Assembly: GCA_045612885.1 (NCBI GenBank)
Contig: JAZKZZ010000024.1
Location: 1 to 40,743, forward strand
Length of the DNA stretch: 40,743 nucleotides
DNA from: RGIG6178 sp045612885
GTDB taxonomy: Bacteria > Bacillota_I > Bacilli_A > RFN20 > DUOF01
Direction of reading: 5' to 3'
The notes under the pieces are model-generated. The model had not been told where the DNA came from, ran no database searches, and saw only the letters and a list, made by a program, of their open reading frames with translations. Within the stretch, counting starts at the first letter, position 1. Each line of letters opens with the position of its first letter. The translations under genes were made by a program, and so were the position numbers. This document shows positions 28,401 to 35,374 of the stretch, piece by piece.

Positions 28401-29747
28401 ATGAATTTATCTAAATTGTCCACAATTTGGGAACAAGTGTTACAAATTGTAAAGGATCAACTTCAAGATAATAAAGTATTTGACACTTTCTTTCAGAATT
28501 CAAAGCTATATAAAGTAGAGGGAGATACTGCATATATTAGTGTTAACACTAAATTCGCTAAAGAATTACTGAGTGAAAGATACTTACCTTTGATTGAAAA
28601 CGCACTAGAAAAAGCTACTGATTACAACTATAGTTGTAAAATTAGTATGGAAAGTGAAGTTGTTATTCCATCAGAGAGTCATGAAGAAAATCCTAGTTCA
28701 ATCGTGTCAAACCTAAATTCTAACTATACTTTTGAGAACTTTGTTGTAGGACCTTCTAACCAAGAAGCGCAAAGCGCAGCGTTAACAACCGCTCTAGAAC
28801 CTGGTAAATTCTACAACCCATTGTTCTTATATGGTAAAAGTGGAATAGGAAAAACACACCTATTGCACGCTATTGGCAATTACATTTTATCTAAGGACCA
28901 TAATAAACATGTTTATTATGTATCTAGTGCAGAATTCTTAGATGACTATGTATCTGCTATTAGAGCAAATCAACTTGATGAATTCAAGGAAAGTTTTAAA
29001 CAAAACGATGTATTGTTGATAGATGATATTCAATTCTTATCTGGTAAAGATAAGATTACAGAAGCATTTTTCCACATTTTTAATCACTTAGTTACTCGTC
29101 ACAAACAAATTGTTATCACAAGTGATAGAGCTCCTAATGAATTAAAAAAGCTAGAGGAACGTTTAGTAAGTAGATTCGCTAGTGGATTAAGTGTGCAAAT
29201 CACTGCTCCAGAGTATGAAACTTCACTTGAGATTCTAAAAAAGAAAATCGAAGATCAAACATTTTCAAACAAAATGATAAAAGAGGATGTTTTAAGTTAC
29301 ATAGCTTTAAAATATTCCAAAGATATTCGACAATTAGAAGGTGCATTAAATAGATTAATGTTCTACGCTGAATCTTTTAAGAAACAAAGTAAGATTATTG
29401 ACCTAAGTATTGCACAAGAAGCCCTAAAGGGCTTAGTAGTTACACCAGTGCAACAAACTGATACATTAACTGTGGAAAAAATAAAGATGACTGTAGCAGA
29501 TTATTATAAGTTATCCACATCTCAATTATCTAGTAGTGTTAGAGTTAGCAACATTTCAAATGCAAGGCACATCGCTATGTATTTATGTAGATCACTTCTT
29601 GACACTCCGTTTATAAAAATAGGCGATGAATTCGGAGGTAGGGATCATAGCACTGTGATTAATGCTTGTGAAAAAGTGGAAAAGTTGTTGAAAACTGATC
29701 CGAACTTCAAACAAGCTGTGGAAGACATTAAAATCCTGTTGAGATAA
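28401..29747 (+). CDS. dnaA: Chromosomal replication initiator DnaA
   Basis: Initiator ATPase that binds DnaA boxes, melts oriC and loads the helicase. The 448-aa length matches Bacillus DnaA. Domain I (1-80) starts with LSTIWEQVLQIVKDQL; a short linker follows; the AAA+ domain has Walker A YGKSGIGKTHLLHAIG near 145-152, Walker B VLLIDDIQFLSGK near 205-210, and the arginine-finger region ERLVSRFASGL; the C-terminal domain ends in the box-binding helix-turn-helix with FGGRDHSTVINAC. AGGGGAG precedes the ATG. The 3' part of the gene itself contains box-like nonamers (29471, 29511). No terminator separates it from dnaN. Confidence 0.99.
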   Translation: MNLSKLSTIWEQVLQIVKDQLQDNKVFDTFFQNSKLYKVEGDTAYISVNTKFAKELLSERYLPLIENALEKATDYNYSCKISMESEVVIPSESHEENPSSIVSNLNSNYTFENFVVGPSNQEAQSAALTTALEPGKFYNPLFLYGKSGIGKTHLLHAIGNYILSKDHNKHVYYVSSAEFLDDYVSAIRANQLDEFKESFKQNDVLLIDDIQFLSGKDKITEAFFHIFNHLVTRHKQIVITSDRAPNELKKLEERLVSRFASGLSVQITAPEYETSLEILKKKIEDQTFSNKMIKEDVLSYIALKYSKDIRQLEGALNRLMFYAESFKKQSKIIDLSIAQEALKGLVVTPVQQTDTLTVEKIKMTVADYYKLSTSQLSSSVRVSNISNARHIAMYLCRSLLDTPFIKIGDEFGGRDHSTVINACEKVEKLLKTDPNFKQAVEDIKILLR

Positions 29748-29783
29748 GGGTTTTAGCGGATTCGGATAAATAAAAAATAAAGG

Positions 29784-29880
29784 TTATCCACATTATCCAC
29801 ACTTTCCACATTCCTAATAATATATATAATATTTAAATATATATATAAATATAAAAGAATATAAAGAAAAGAAATAAAAA
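29784..29880. other. oriC downstream region: three contiguous DnaA boxes and AT-rich unwinding tract (dnaA-dnaN gap)
   Basis: TTATCCACA (29784-29792), TTATCCACA (29793-29801) and CTTTCCACA (29802-29810) abut with no spacing. A pure or nearly pure A/T tract of about 50 bases, with alternating TA runs, begins at 29815. This matches the Bacillus layout in which the DNA unwinding element lies downstream of dnaA, and is my best placement of the site of initial melting. Confidence 0.8.
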
Positions 29881-29900
29881 AAGGCTCAGGAGGTATTAAA

Positions 29901-31025
29901 ATGCGTTTTATAATTTCTAGAAATGTTTTGGAGGAATCATTAAATATAGTTTCAAAGGCTGTAACAAATAAAACTCCAATAGCTGTTTTAACAGGTATTA
30001 AATTTGATTTAGATGAAAGAGGATTAACTTTAACAGGTAGCGATACAGATTTATCAATCTCAACATTTATTCCTGTGGAAAACAATACAAAACAAAATAT
30101 AACAGTATTTTCAACAGGTAGTTGTGTATTAAATGCTAGATATGTAACTGAAATTGTTAAGAAAATCGACAGCGACAGAATTGAAATAGAATTAATAGAT
30201 TCAACATTAGTAAAAATAACTGATCAAAAATCTAACTTTAGTTTAAATTCAATTAATGTAGCAGACTTCCCATTTATTGATTTCAACTTTGACAACAATG
30301 TAATTGTTATGAAAGGTGATTTATTAAAACAAGTTATTGCACAAACTATATTTGCAACAAGTGTAAAAGAAACAAGACCTATCTTAACAGGGATTAACTT
30401 TAAAATTGATGGAAACGTTTTAGAAGCAGTAGCTACAGATACTTATAGATTAGCTAAGAAAAGAGTTACTCTAGGTGATAGCGCTTACGTAAACGTAACT
30501 ATACCAAATAAAAGTTTAAACGAAGTAAGTAAAATTGTTGTGGGAAATGAAGAAGTTACAATTGATTTCTTTGAAAAGAAAGTATTATTCAAAGTTGGAA
30601 ATACAATTATTTCAACAAGAGTAATTAATGGAGTATACCCAGATACTTCAAGATTAATTCCAGAAAACTTTGATTACAAATTAACCACACTTACAAATGA
30701 TTTAGTAAGTGCTGTAGATAGAGCTAGTCTTTTATCCACAGATGGTAACAATATTGTTAAACTTTCTATGAATATGGATAAGACTGAATTATCAAGCAGA
30801 AGCCAAGAGATAGGTTCTGTTGTGGAAAAAATATCTAACTATGAATACAGAGGAAATAAATTAGATATTTCATTCAGTGCACAATATATAAAAGATGCTA
30901 TTAAAGCAATTGGAAGTAATGAAGTTGAACTATCATTTACAAGTGAAATGAAACCATTCATTATTAAAAACAAAGAAGATAACTCAGTAGTACAATTAGT
31001 ATTACCTGTAAGAACTTATCAATAA
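29901..31025 (+). CDS. dnaN: DNA polymerase III beta sliding clamp
   Basis: Ring-shaped processivity clamp for the replicative polymerase. The 374-aa length is typical for three clamp domains. It starts MRFIISRNVLEESLNIVSKAV and ends in the conserved KPFIIKNKEDNSVVQLVLPVRTY. ETRPILTGINFK and ATDTYRLAKKR are family-specific mid-protein segments. AGGAGGT lies six bases before the ATG. It follows dnaA across the putative unwinding element. A terminator after it separates it from the unknown gene that occupies the place normally taken by yaaA and recF. Confidence 0.98.
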   Translation: MRFIISRNVLEESLNIVSKAVTNKTPIAVLTGIKFDLDERGLTLTGSDTDLSISTFIPVENNTKQNITVFSTGSCVLNARYVTEIVKKIDSDRIEIELIDSTLVKITDQKSNFSLNSINVADFPFIDFNFDNNVIVMKGDLLKQVIAQTIFATSVKETRPILTGINFKIDGNVLEAVATDTYRLAKKRVTLGDSAYVNVTIPNKSLNEVSKIVVGNEEVTIDFFEKKVLFKVGNTIISTRVINGVYPDTSRLIPENFDYKLTTLTNDLVSAVDRASLLSTDGNNIVKLSMNMDKTELSSRSQEIGSVVEKISNYEYRGNKLDISFSAQYIKDAIKAIGSNEVELSFTSEMKPFIIKNKEDNSVVQLVLPVRTYQ

Positions 31026-31032
31026 GAATATT

Positions 31033-31062
31033 AACCTAGAAATTAATCTAGGTTTTTATTTT
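31033..31062 (+). terminator. Rho-independent terminator after dnaN
   Basis: AACCTAGA-AATTAA-TCTAGGTT followed by TTTATTTT, starting eight bases past the dnaN stop. Confidence 0.85.
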
Positions 31063-31107
31063 CCACAAATGAGAAATAAGCTTATGCTTATTGTGGATAA
31101 ATTATTG

Positions 31108-31136
31108 TTGAAACATCTATGTGGAAATGTTAAAAT
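31108..31136 (+). promoter_or_regulatory. Candidate promoter of the unknown 159-aa gene, with a DnaA box in its spacer
   Basis: TTGAAA (31108-31113), 17 bases, TAAAAT (31131-31136). The spacer contains TGTGGAAAT (31120-31128); TGTGGATAA lies at 31092-31100 and TTTTCCACA at 31059-31067. Binding of DnaA to these would be expected to affect transcription. Confidence 0.55.
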
Positions 31137-31155
31137 TTTTCCAGAGGTGTTGAAA

Positions 31156-31635
31156 ATGAAATATTATTACATAAAAAACCAAGCTCCGGATCCAGAAAAT
31201 CCACAACAATATTTTGAAGGGTATGTTCTTAGAGAATCTAATAGTTCAAATTTTTGGGAACTGTTTAAAAAAATTCACCATTCAAGAAGAGGATATGATA
31301 TAAATGTGGAAATAGTTTCTAGCGAAAGGATCGAAGAAATAAAATTAAATGATTTTTTAACTTTATATCAATATAGAGGAAAAACAGCTATTTATCGTTC
31401 TTACTCAGAATTGTTAACAGCTTATTTTCAATATGTTGTCGAGCATTGTGATAATCCACAATTTGTTAATTCTTATAAAGAAAATAAAAGTAAAATCAAA
31501 CAATGTTTCGATTATTTGTTATCCTCAAATGTTTTACCAAGACATTTTGAAAAATATTTTGAATTAAATAAACCGCAAGAAATATATGATTTTCTATTAA
31601 GCGTTCATAAAGAAGAATTAGAAAATAAAAGATAG
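31156..31635 (+). CDS. Protein of unknown function (159 aa) between dnaN and rpsF
   Basis: I do not recognise this protein. It starts MKYYYIKNQAPDPENPQQ, is rich in Tyr, Phe, Lys and Glu, has no signal peptide or membrane segment and looks like a soluble mixed alpha/beta protein; the C-terminal half (from about residue 90) reads as amphipathic helices. Motif-like stretches are HHSRRGYDINVEIV and NVLPRHFEKYFEL. The frame is open back to 31069, but ATG 31156 has AGAGGTG six bases upstream and follows a promoter-like sequence, so I prefer it. It has its own promoter and terminator, making it a monocistronic gene in the origin region. DnaA-box-like nonamers lie before and inside it. A role linked to replication is only suggested by location. 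Confidence 0.75.
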   Translation: MKYYYIKNQAPDPENPQQYFEGYVLRESNSSNFWELFKKIHHSRRGYDINVEIVSSERIEEIKLNDFLTLYQYRGKTAIYRSYSELLTAYFQYVVEHCDNPQFVNSYKENKSKIKQCFDYLLSSNVLPRHFEKYFELNKPQEIYDFLLSVHKEELENKR

Positions 31636-31671
31636 AAAAAAGTTATCCACGAAACTGTGGGTAACTTTTTT
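31636..31671 (+). terminator. Rho-independent terminator after the 159-aa gene
   Basis: AAAAAAGTTATCCAC-GAAACT-GTGGGTAACTTTTTT, a long stem with one T-G pair immediately after the stop codon. The stem arms also resemble DnaA boxes (TTATCCACG and TGTGGGTAA). Confidence 0.85.
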
Positions 31672-31691
31672 GTTTTTTTGAAAATTTTTAG

Positions 31692-31720
31692 TTTACAAAC
31701 TTATATATTTCATATATAAT
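31692..31720 (+). promoter_or_regulatory. Sigma-A promoter of the rpsF-ssb-rpsR operon
   Basis: TTTACA (31692-31697) and TATAAT (31715-31720) with exactly 17 bases between. Transcription should start near 31727, giving a leader of about 75 bases. Confidence 0.8.
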
Positions 31721-31727
31721 TGAAATC

Positions 31728-31796
31728 GCTGAGTGAGGGCAGCAAATCTTCTCTGCTGATTGAGAGATAAATCAGCTAATAGACCAAAGGGGGGTT
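31728..31796 (+). promoter_or_regulatory. Structured leader of rpsF with competing hairpins
   Basis: The leader contains three mutually exclusive pairings: GCTG 31728-31731 with CAGC 31740-31743; CAGCA 31740-31744 with TGCTG 31754-31758; and GCTGATT 31755-31761 with AATCAGC 31770-31776. The ribosome-binding site AAAGGGGGG ends at 31796. S6-S18 binding to the rpsF leader is known in other bacteria, but I do not see its conserved CCG element, so autoregulation is an inference. Confidence 0.45.
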
Positions 31797-31801
31797 AAAT
31801 A

Positions 31802-32092
31802 ATGACAAAATATGAAATTATGTATATTTTGAACTCAACTCTAGATGAAGAAACTAGAAAAGCAACAATTGAAACTTTAAACAAAATTTTAACAGACAAT
31901 GGTGCTACAATTAGTGATGTTAATGAATGGGGTAATAGAGAATTAGCTTATGAAGTTAACAAACAAACTAGAGGATATTATGTTGTTACAACTTTAACAT
32001 CTGAAGATGCTAAAGCAATCAACGAGTTCGATAGATTAAGTAAAATCAATAACAAAGTTTTACGTCACATGATCGTTAACTTAGATAAATAA
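31802..32092 (+). CDS. rpsF: 30S ribosomal protein S6
   Basis: 96-aa small-subunit protein that pairs with S18 on the platform. It begins MTKYEIMYILNSTLDEETRK and contains the family motif WGNRELAYEVNKQTRGYYVV, ending with NKVLRHMIVNLDK. GGGGGG lies about six bases before the ATG. First gene of the rpsF-ssb-rpsR operon, a conserved Firmicutes arrangement; 12 bases separate it from ssb. Confidence 0.97.
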   Translation: MTKYEIMYILNSTLDEETRKATIETLNKILTDNGATISDVNEWGNRELAYEVNKQTRGYYVVTTLTSEDAKAINEFDRLSKINNKVLRHMIVNLDK

Positions 32093-32104
32093 TTAGGAGA
32101 TAAT

Positions 32105-32548
32105 ATGTTAAATAAAGTAATTTTGATTGGTAGAACTACTAAAGAAGTAGAGCTAAGAAGAACAAGTAATGGTACAGCAGTTGCAACCTTCACATTAGCT
32201 GTGGATAACAGATTTGTATTAAAAGATGGAAAATCATCTACAGATTTCATTTCATGCGTAGCATGGGCTAATACAGCAGAAACTATGGAAAAATATGTTC
32301 GTAAAGGTGCTTTAATAGCAGTTGAAGGTAGAATCCAAACAAGAAACTATGATAATAAAGATGGAAATAAAGTTTATATAACTGAAGTAGTTGTGGAAAA
32401 CATGAGAATGTTAGAATCTAGAGGTAATGATAGAAGCAATAACAATCTAGATAGTTATGAACCTACTACAGGTTATAGAGATACATACACTGAGGTAGAA
32501 TCCCCAGAAATTGAATATAACATTTCTGATGATGACCTACCTTTCTAA
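32105..32548 (+). CDS. ssb: Single-stranded DNA-binding protein
   Basis: 147-aa OB-fold protein that coats single-stranded DNA and recruits repair and replication proteins. The OB domain covers residues 1-105 (MLNKVILIGRTTKEVELRR, FISCVAWANTAETMEKYVRKG, GRIQTRNYDNKDG). A short polar linker leads to the acidic recruitment tail DDDLPF. TTAGGAGA sits just before the ATG. Two DnaA-box nonamers lie inside the gene (32200-32208, 32392-32400). Lying between the S6 and S18 genes, it is expressed with them. Confidence 0.98.
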   Translation: MLNKVILIGRTTKEVELRRTSNGTAVATFTLAVDNRFVLKDGKSSTDFISCVAWANTAETMEKYVRKGALIAVEGRIQTRNYDNKDGNKVYITEVVVENMRMLESRGNDRSNNNLDSYEPTTGYRDTYTEVESPEIEYNISDDDLPF

Positions 32549-32572
32549 AATTTATGAAAGGAGAATATAACA

Positions 32573-32800
32573 ATGGCTTATAAGAAACAAAAACCAAGAA
32601 AGAAAGTGTGTTATTTTACAAAAAATAAAATCACTTATATTGATTATAAAGATGTTGAATTATTAAAGAGATTCGTTAGTGCTAATGGTAAAATTATTCC
32701 TCGTAGAGTAACAGGAACTAGCGCTAAATATCAAAGAATGTTAGCTACAGCTATTAAAAGAGCTAGAGAAATGGCATTATTACCATTCGTTCAAGAATAA
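32573..32800 (+). CDS. rpsR: 30S ribosomal protein S18
   Basis: 75-aa small-subunit protein binding S6. VCYFTKNKITYIDYKDVELLKRFV and KIIPRRVTGTSAKYQRML are diagnostic. Only one cysteine is present in the N-terminal motif, so it is a zinc-free type. AAAGGAGA precedes the ATG. A compact terminator follows and ends the operon. Confidence 0.97.
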   Translation: MAYKKQKPRKKVCYFTKNKITYIDYKDVELLKRFVSANGKIIPRRVTGTSAKYQRMLATAIKRAREMALLPFVQE

Positions 32801-32806
32801 TAAAAT

Positions 32807-32827
32807 AGACCTTCGGGTCTTTTTTTT
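32807..32827 (+). terminator. Rho-independent terminator after rpsR
   Basis: AGACC-TTCG-GGTCT followed by seven T, a UUCG-tetraloop hairpin. Confidence 0.9.
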
Positions 32828-32897
32828 GTTATATAAAGTGTTAGTTTGCTTTTATTTGATATTCTTTTTATTTTATAATAAAAAGGAGGCGATTAAT

Positions 32898-34895
32898 GTG
32901 CAAAAATTATTTTTAAAAGAAAAGAAAAATATCTTATTGATAGCGTTATTAGAAATTACTTTGGCTATTTTTGTGTTTTTGAATTATTATTTTGGTAATT
33001 TTTTACACATTAACATTGAATTGGAAATAGTTTATAGTGTTTTAATTGCTGCTATTTTTATAATAGATTTTGCTTATGTTCTATTTTTATATTCAAAAGT
33101 AGATCAATTAAATGATATAAATACAAAGAAAACAAATTTTGTTTTAACTAACAATATCGAAGATATATTTTCATTTACTGAAAGTGGAGTTATATTCTAT
33201 GATGAAAATTTTAATGTTATTTGGACTAATGATTTTATCGATAATAGAATTATAAATTTGGTGGGAAAAAACCTAATTAGATTTAATAATGATTTTTGTA
33301 GGATTCTAGAAGATAAAAATGACACTTGTAAATTAACTATCAACAATAAAGTTTACGAATGTAAATGTTTAAAAGAATTAAAAGTTGTTATTATAAGAGA
33401 TATAAATCAATATGAAACTCTATTATCAACATACAATAATGAATCTCCTGTAATTATGCAAATAAACTTAGATAACTATAGTGATGTTTCAAATATGTTA
33501 GACGAAACTACAATGAGTGAATTAGATGTGAAAGTTAGATCTTTAATTACTGAATGGTCAAAAGAAAAAAGAGCTTTATTAAAGAAAATGAGAAATGATT
33601 CATACTTTGTTATAATTCCAGAAAGTACCTACTCTGAATTACTAAAAGAAAAATTTCAATTAATAAATGCAGTTAAAAATATAAGAGAAGACGATAATAA
33701 TTTAACTATCTCAATCGGAATTGGAAGAGGAATTAATGATTTTGTTAAATTATCTGAAATGGCTTTAAGTGCTTTAGATGTTGCTTTATCTAGAGGTGGA
33801 GATCAATGTGTTGTTAACACATATGGGAAGAACATGGAGTTCTATGGTGGAGCGAGTGAAGCTAGAAGTAAGAGACATAAAGTTAAAGTTAAGGTTGTTT
33901 CTAAATCATTATCCGCTTTAATTCAATCAAGTGATAAAATATTTATTATGGGACACATTGAAGCTGACTTCGATGCTATTGGTGGTTGTTTAGGTTTGTA
34001 TACAATAGCTAAACAATTAAAGAAGAAAGTAAAAATAGTTTACGAAGATAAATTAGTAGAGATAAAAGCTAGAACTGCTTTCAGATTATCATTTGATAAA
34101 GAAGAAGTAGATGAAATGGTTTGTGATTGCGATGAAGCAGTAAAAGAAATGAATGAAAACAGCTTATTAATCTTGGCGGATGTAAGCAATGAAAACATTG
34201 TTATGTCCAAAGAAGTTTTAAATAAAGCTGAAAGAGTAGCGATAGTTGATCACCATAGACCTGGAGAAAAGTTATTTGCTCAAATTTACTCATATCAAGA
34301 GCCAGCATCAAGTTCGACTTGTGAAATGGTTATAGAATTAATTAGATCTAGTGAAAATAAAATACATGTTGCTCCTGAAATTGCGACATACATGCTTACA
34401 GGTATTTTATTAGATACTAATAACTATAAAAACAAAACAGGTTCGAGAACATATGAAGCATCTATGTTGCTTAAAGAATATGGAGCAGATAATAATTTAT
34501 CTAGTGAATTCTTAAAAGAGGAATATGAAGAATATTTATTAAAAACTAAAATTATGGCTAATTCATATACGCCATATTATGGAATCGTTGTTTGTTTATC
34601 AAATGATGAAGATATAGTGGATAAAACAACTCTTGCTAAAGTAGCAAATAGCGTTTTAGATGTAAAAGAAATAAAGGCTTGTTTTGTTATTGGAAGAGTT
34701 AGTAACAATAGTGTTGGTATAAGTGCTAGAAGTGATGGAACTGTTAATGTACAAAAAATTATGGAAAGTTTAGATGGTGGAGGGCATTACAGTGCTGCCG
34801 CTACAGAGATTATTGATGTTCAAGTGGAAGATGCAAAAGAAATGTTAGAATCTAAAATGGAAGGATTTATTGGAGATACAAGAATTTCTGAATAA
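32898..34895 (+). CDS. gdpP: Cyclic-di-AMP phosphodiesterase GdpP (YybT family)
   Basis: Membrane-bound DHH-DHHA1 enzyme hydrolysing c-di-AMP, which controls potassium, osmotic and cell-wall homeostasis. At 665 aa it has the usual length. Two N-terminal membrane helices (about 12-33 and 44-66) are followed by a PAS-like region, a degenerate GGDEF domain and the DHH core: GHIEADFDAIGG near residue 351, ILADVS, VDHHRP near 449 and GILLDTNNY. GGGHYSAAA is in DHHA1. The frame is open back into the rpsR terminator, but GTG 32898 sits eight bases after AAGGAGG and starts MQKLFLKEKKN, so that start is chosen. No c-di-AMP cyclase gene is in view. Synteny gdpP-rplI-dnaB is as in Bacillus. Confidence 0.95.
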   Translation: MQKLFLKEKKNILLIALLEITLAIFVFLNYYFGNFLHINIELEIVYSVLIAAIFIIDFAYVLFLYSKVDQLNDINTKKTNFVLTNNIEDIFSFTESGVIFYDENFNVIWTNDFIDNRIINLVGKNLIRFNNDFCRILEDKNDTCKLTINNKVYECKCLKELKVVIIRDINQYETLLSTYNNESPVIMQINLDNYSDVSNMLDETTMSELDVKVRSLITEWSKEKRALLKKMRNDSYFVIIPESTYSELLKEKFQLINAVKNIREDDNNLTISIGIGRGINDFVKLSEMALSALDVALSRGGDQCVVNTYGKNMEFYGGASEARSKRHKVKVKVVSKSLSALIQSSDKIFIMGHIEADFDAIGGCLGLYTIAKQLKKKVKIVYEDKLVEIKARTAFRLSFDKEEVDEMVCDCDEAVKEMNENSLLILADVSNENIVMSKEVLNKAERVAIVDHHRPGEKLFAQIYSYQEPASSSTCEMVIELIRSSENKIHVAPEIATYMLTGILLDTNNYKNKTGSRTYEASMLLKEYGADNNLSSEFLKEEYEEYLLKTKIMANSYTPYYGIVVCLSNDEDIVDKTTLAKVANSVLDVKEIKACFVIGRVSNNSVGISARSDGTVNVQKIMESLDGGGHYSAAATEIIDVQVEDAKEMLESKMEGFIGDTRISE

Positions 34896-34907
34896 GGAGG
34901 AATGGTT

Positions 34908-35354
34908 ATGAAAGTTATCTTGTTAAATGATGTGAAAAAAGTAGGTAAAAAAGGTCAAGTTGTTGAAGTTAGTGATGGATATGGTGCTAACTATTTAATT
35001 CCAAATAAGTTAGCAGTAAAAGTAACTAAGACTAGTTTAGATATTAAACAAAAACAAGATGATGATCATGCTTTAAAACAACAAGAATTAAAGAAGGAAG
35101 CCGAAGAATTAAAAGTTAAGATGGAAAAATTAACTTTAGAGTTAAAAGCTAAGGTTGGTAAAGACGGTAAGATGTTTGGCGCTATATCACCAAAACTAAT
35201 TGTAGAAGAGTATAAGAAGCAATTTGATATCGAATTAGATAAACGTAAGTTTATAGATTATCAAAATATATCAACTTTAGGGTATACCAAAGTAAAAATT
35301 GAATTGTATAAAAATGTAATAGGGATTATAATAGTACATGTAAGTGAATTTTAA
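34908..35354 (+). CDS. rplI: 50S ribosomal protein L9
   Basis: 148-aa large-subunit protein with the classic two-domain dumbbell: N-terminal MKVILLNDVKKVGKKGQVVE and DGYGANYLIPNKLA, a long charged connecting helix, and a C-terminal domain with GKDGKMFGAISPK. Two in-frame ATGs exist (34902 and 34908). AAGGAGG at 34894-34900 is one base from the first and seven from the second, so the second is used. The Shine-Dalgarno overlaps the gdpP stop, coupling the two genes. Confidence 0.97.
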   Translation: MKVILLNDVKKVGKKGQVVEVSDGYGANYLIPNKLAVKVTKTSLDIKQKQDDDHALKQQELKKEAEELKVKMEKLTLELKAKVGKDGKMFGAISPKLIVEEYKKQFDIELDKRKFIDYQNISTLGYTKVKIELYKNVIGIIIVHVSEF

Positions 35355-35374
35355 GAAGTGGGAGGTGTTTAGGT

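Noticed and set aside
29811..29880. DnaA-trio element after the triple boxes
   Set aside because: Only one CTA-type trio is visible; the following bases do not keep the three-base pattern.
29753..30085. 110-aa minus-strand frame over the dnaA-dnaN gap
   Set aside because: Crosses the DnaA boxes and A/T tract and the start of dnaN; hydrophobic end is translated A/T repeat, not a credible gene.
31069..31155. Longer N-terminus of the 159-aa unknown protein
   Set aside because: The region holds promoter-like and DnaA-box sequence; AGAGGTG supports ATG 31156.
32826..32897. Longer gdpP start at 32826
   Set aside because: The start codon lies in the T-run of the rpsR terminator and lacks a ribosome-binding site; GTG 32898 has AAGGAGG at ideal spacing.
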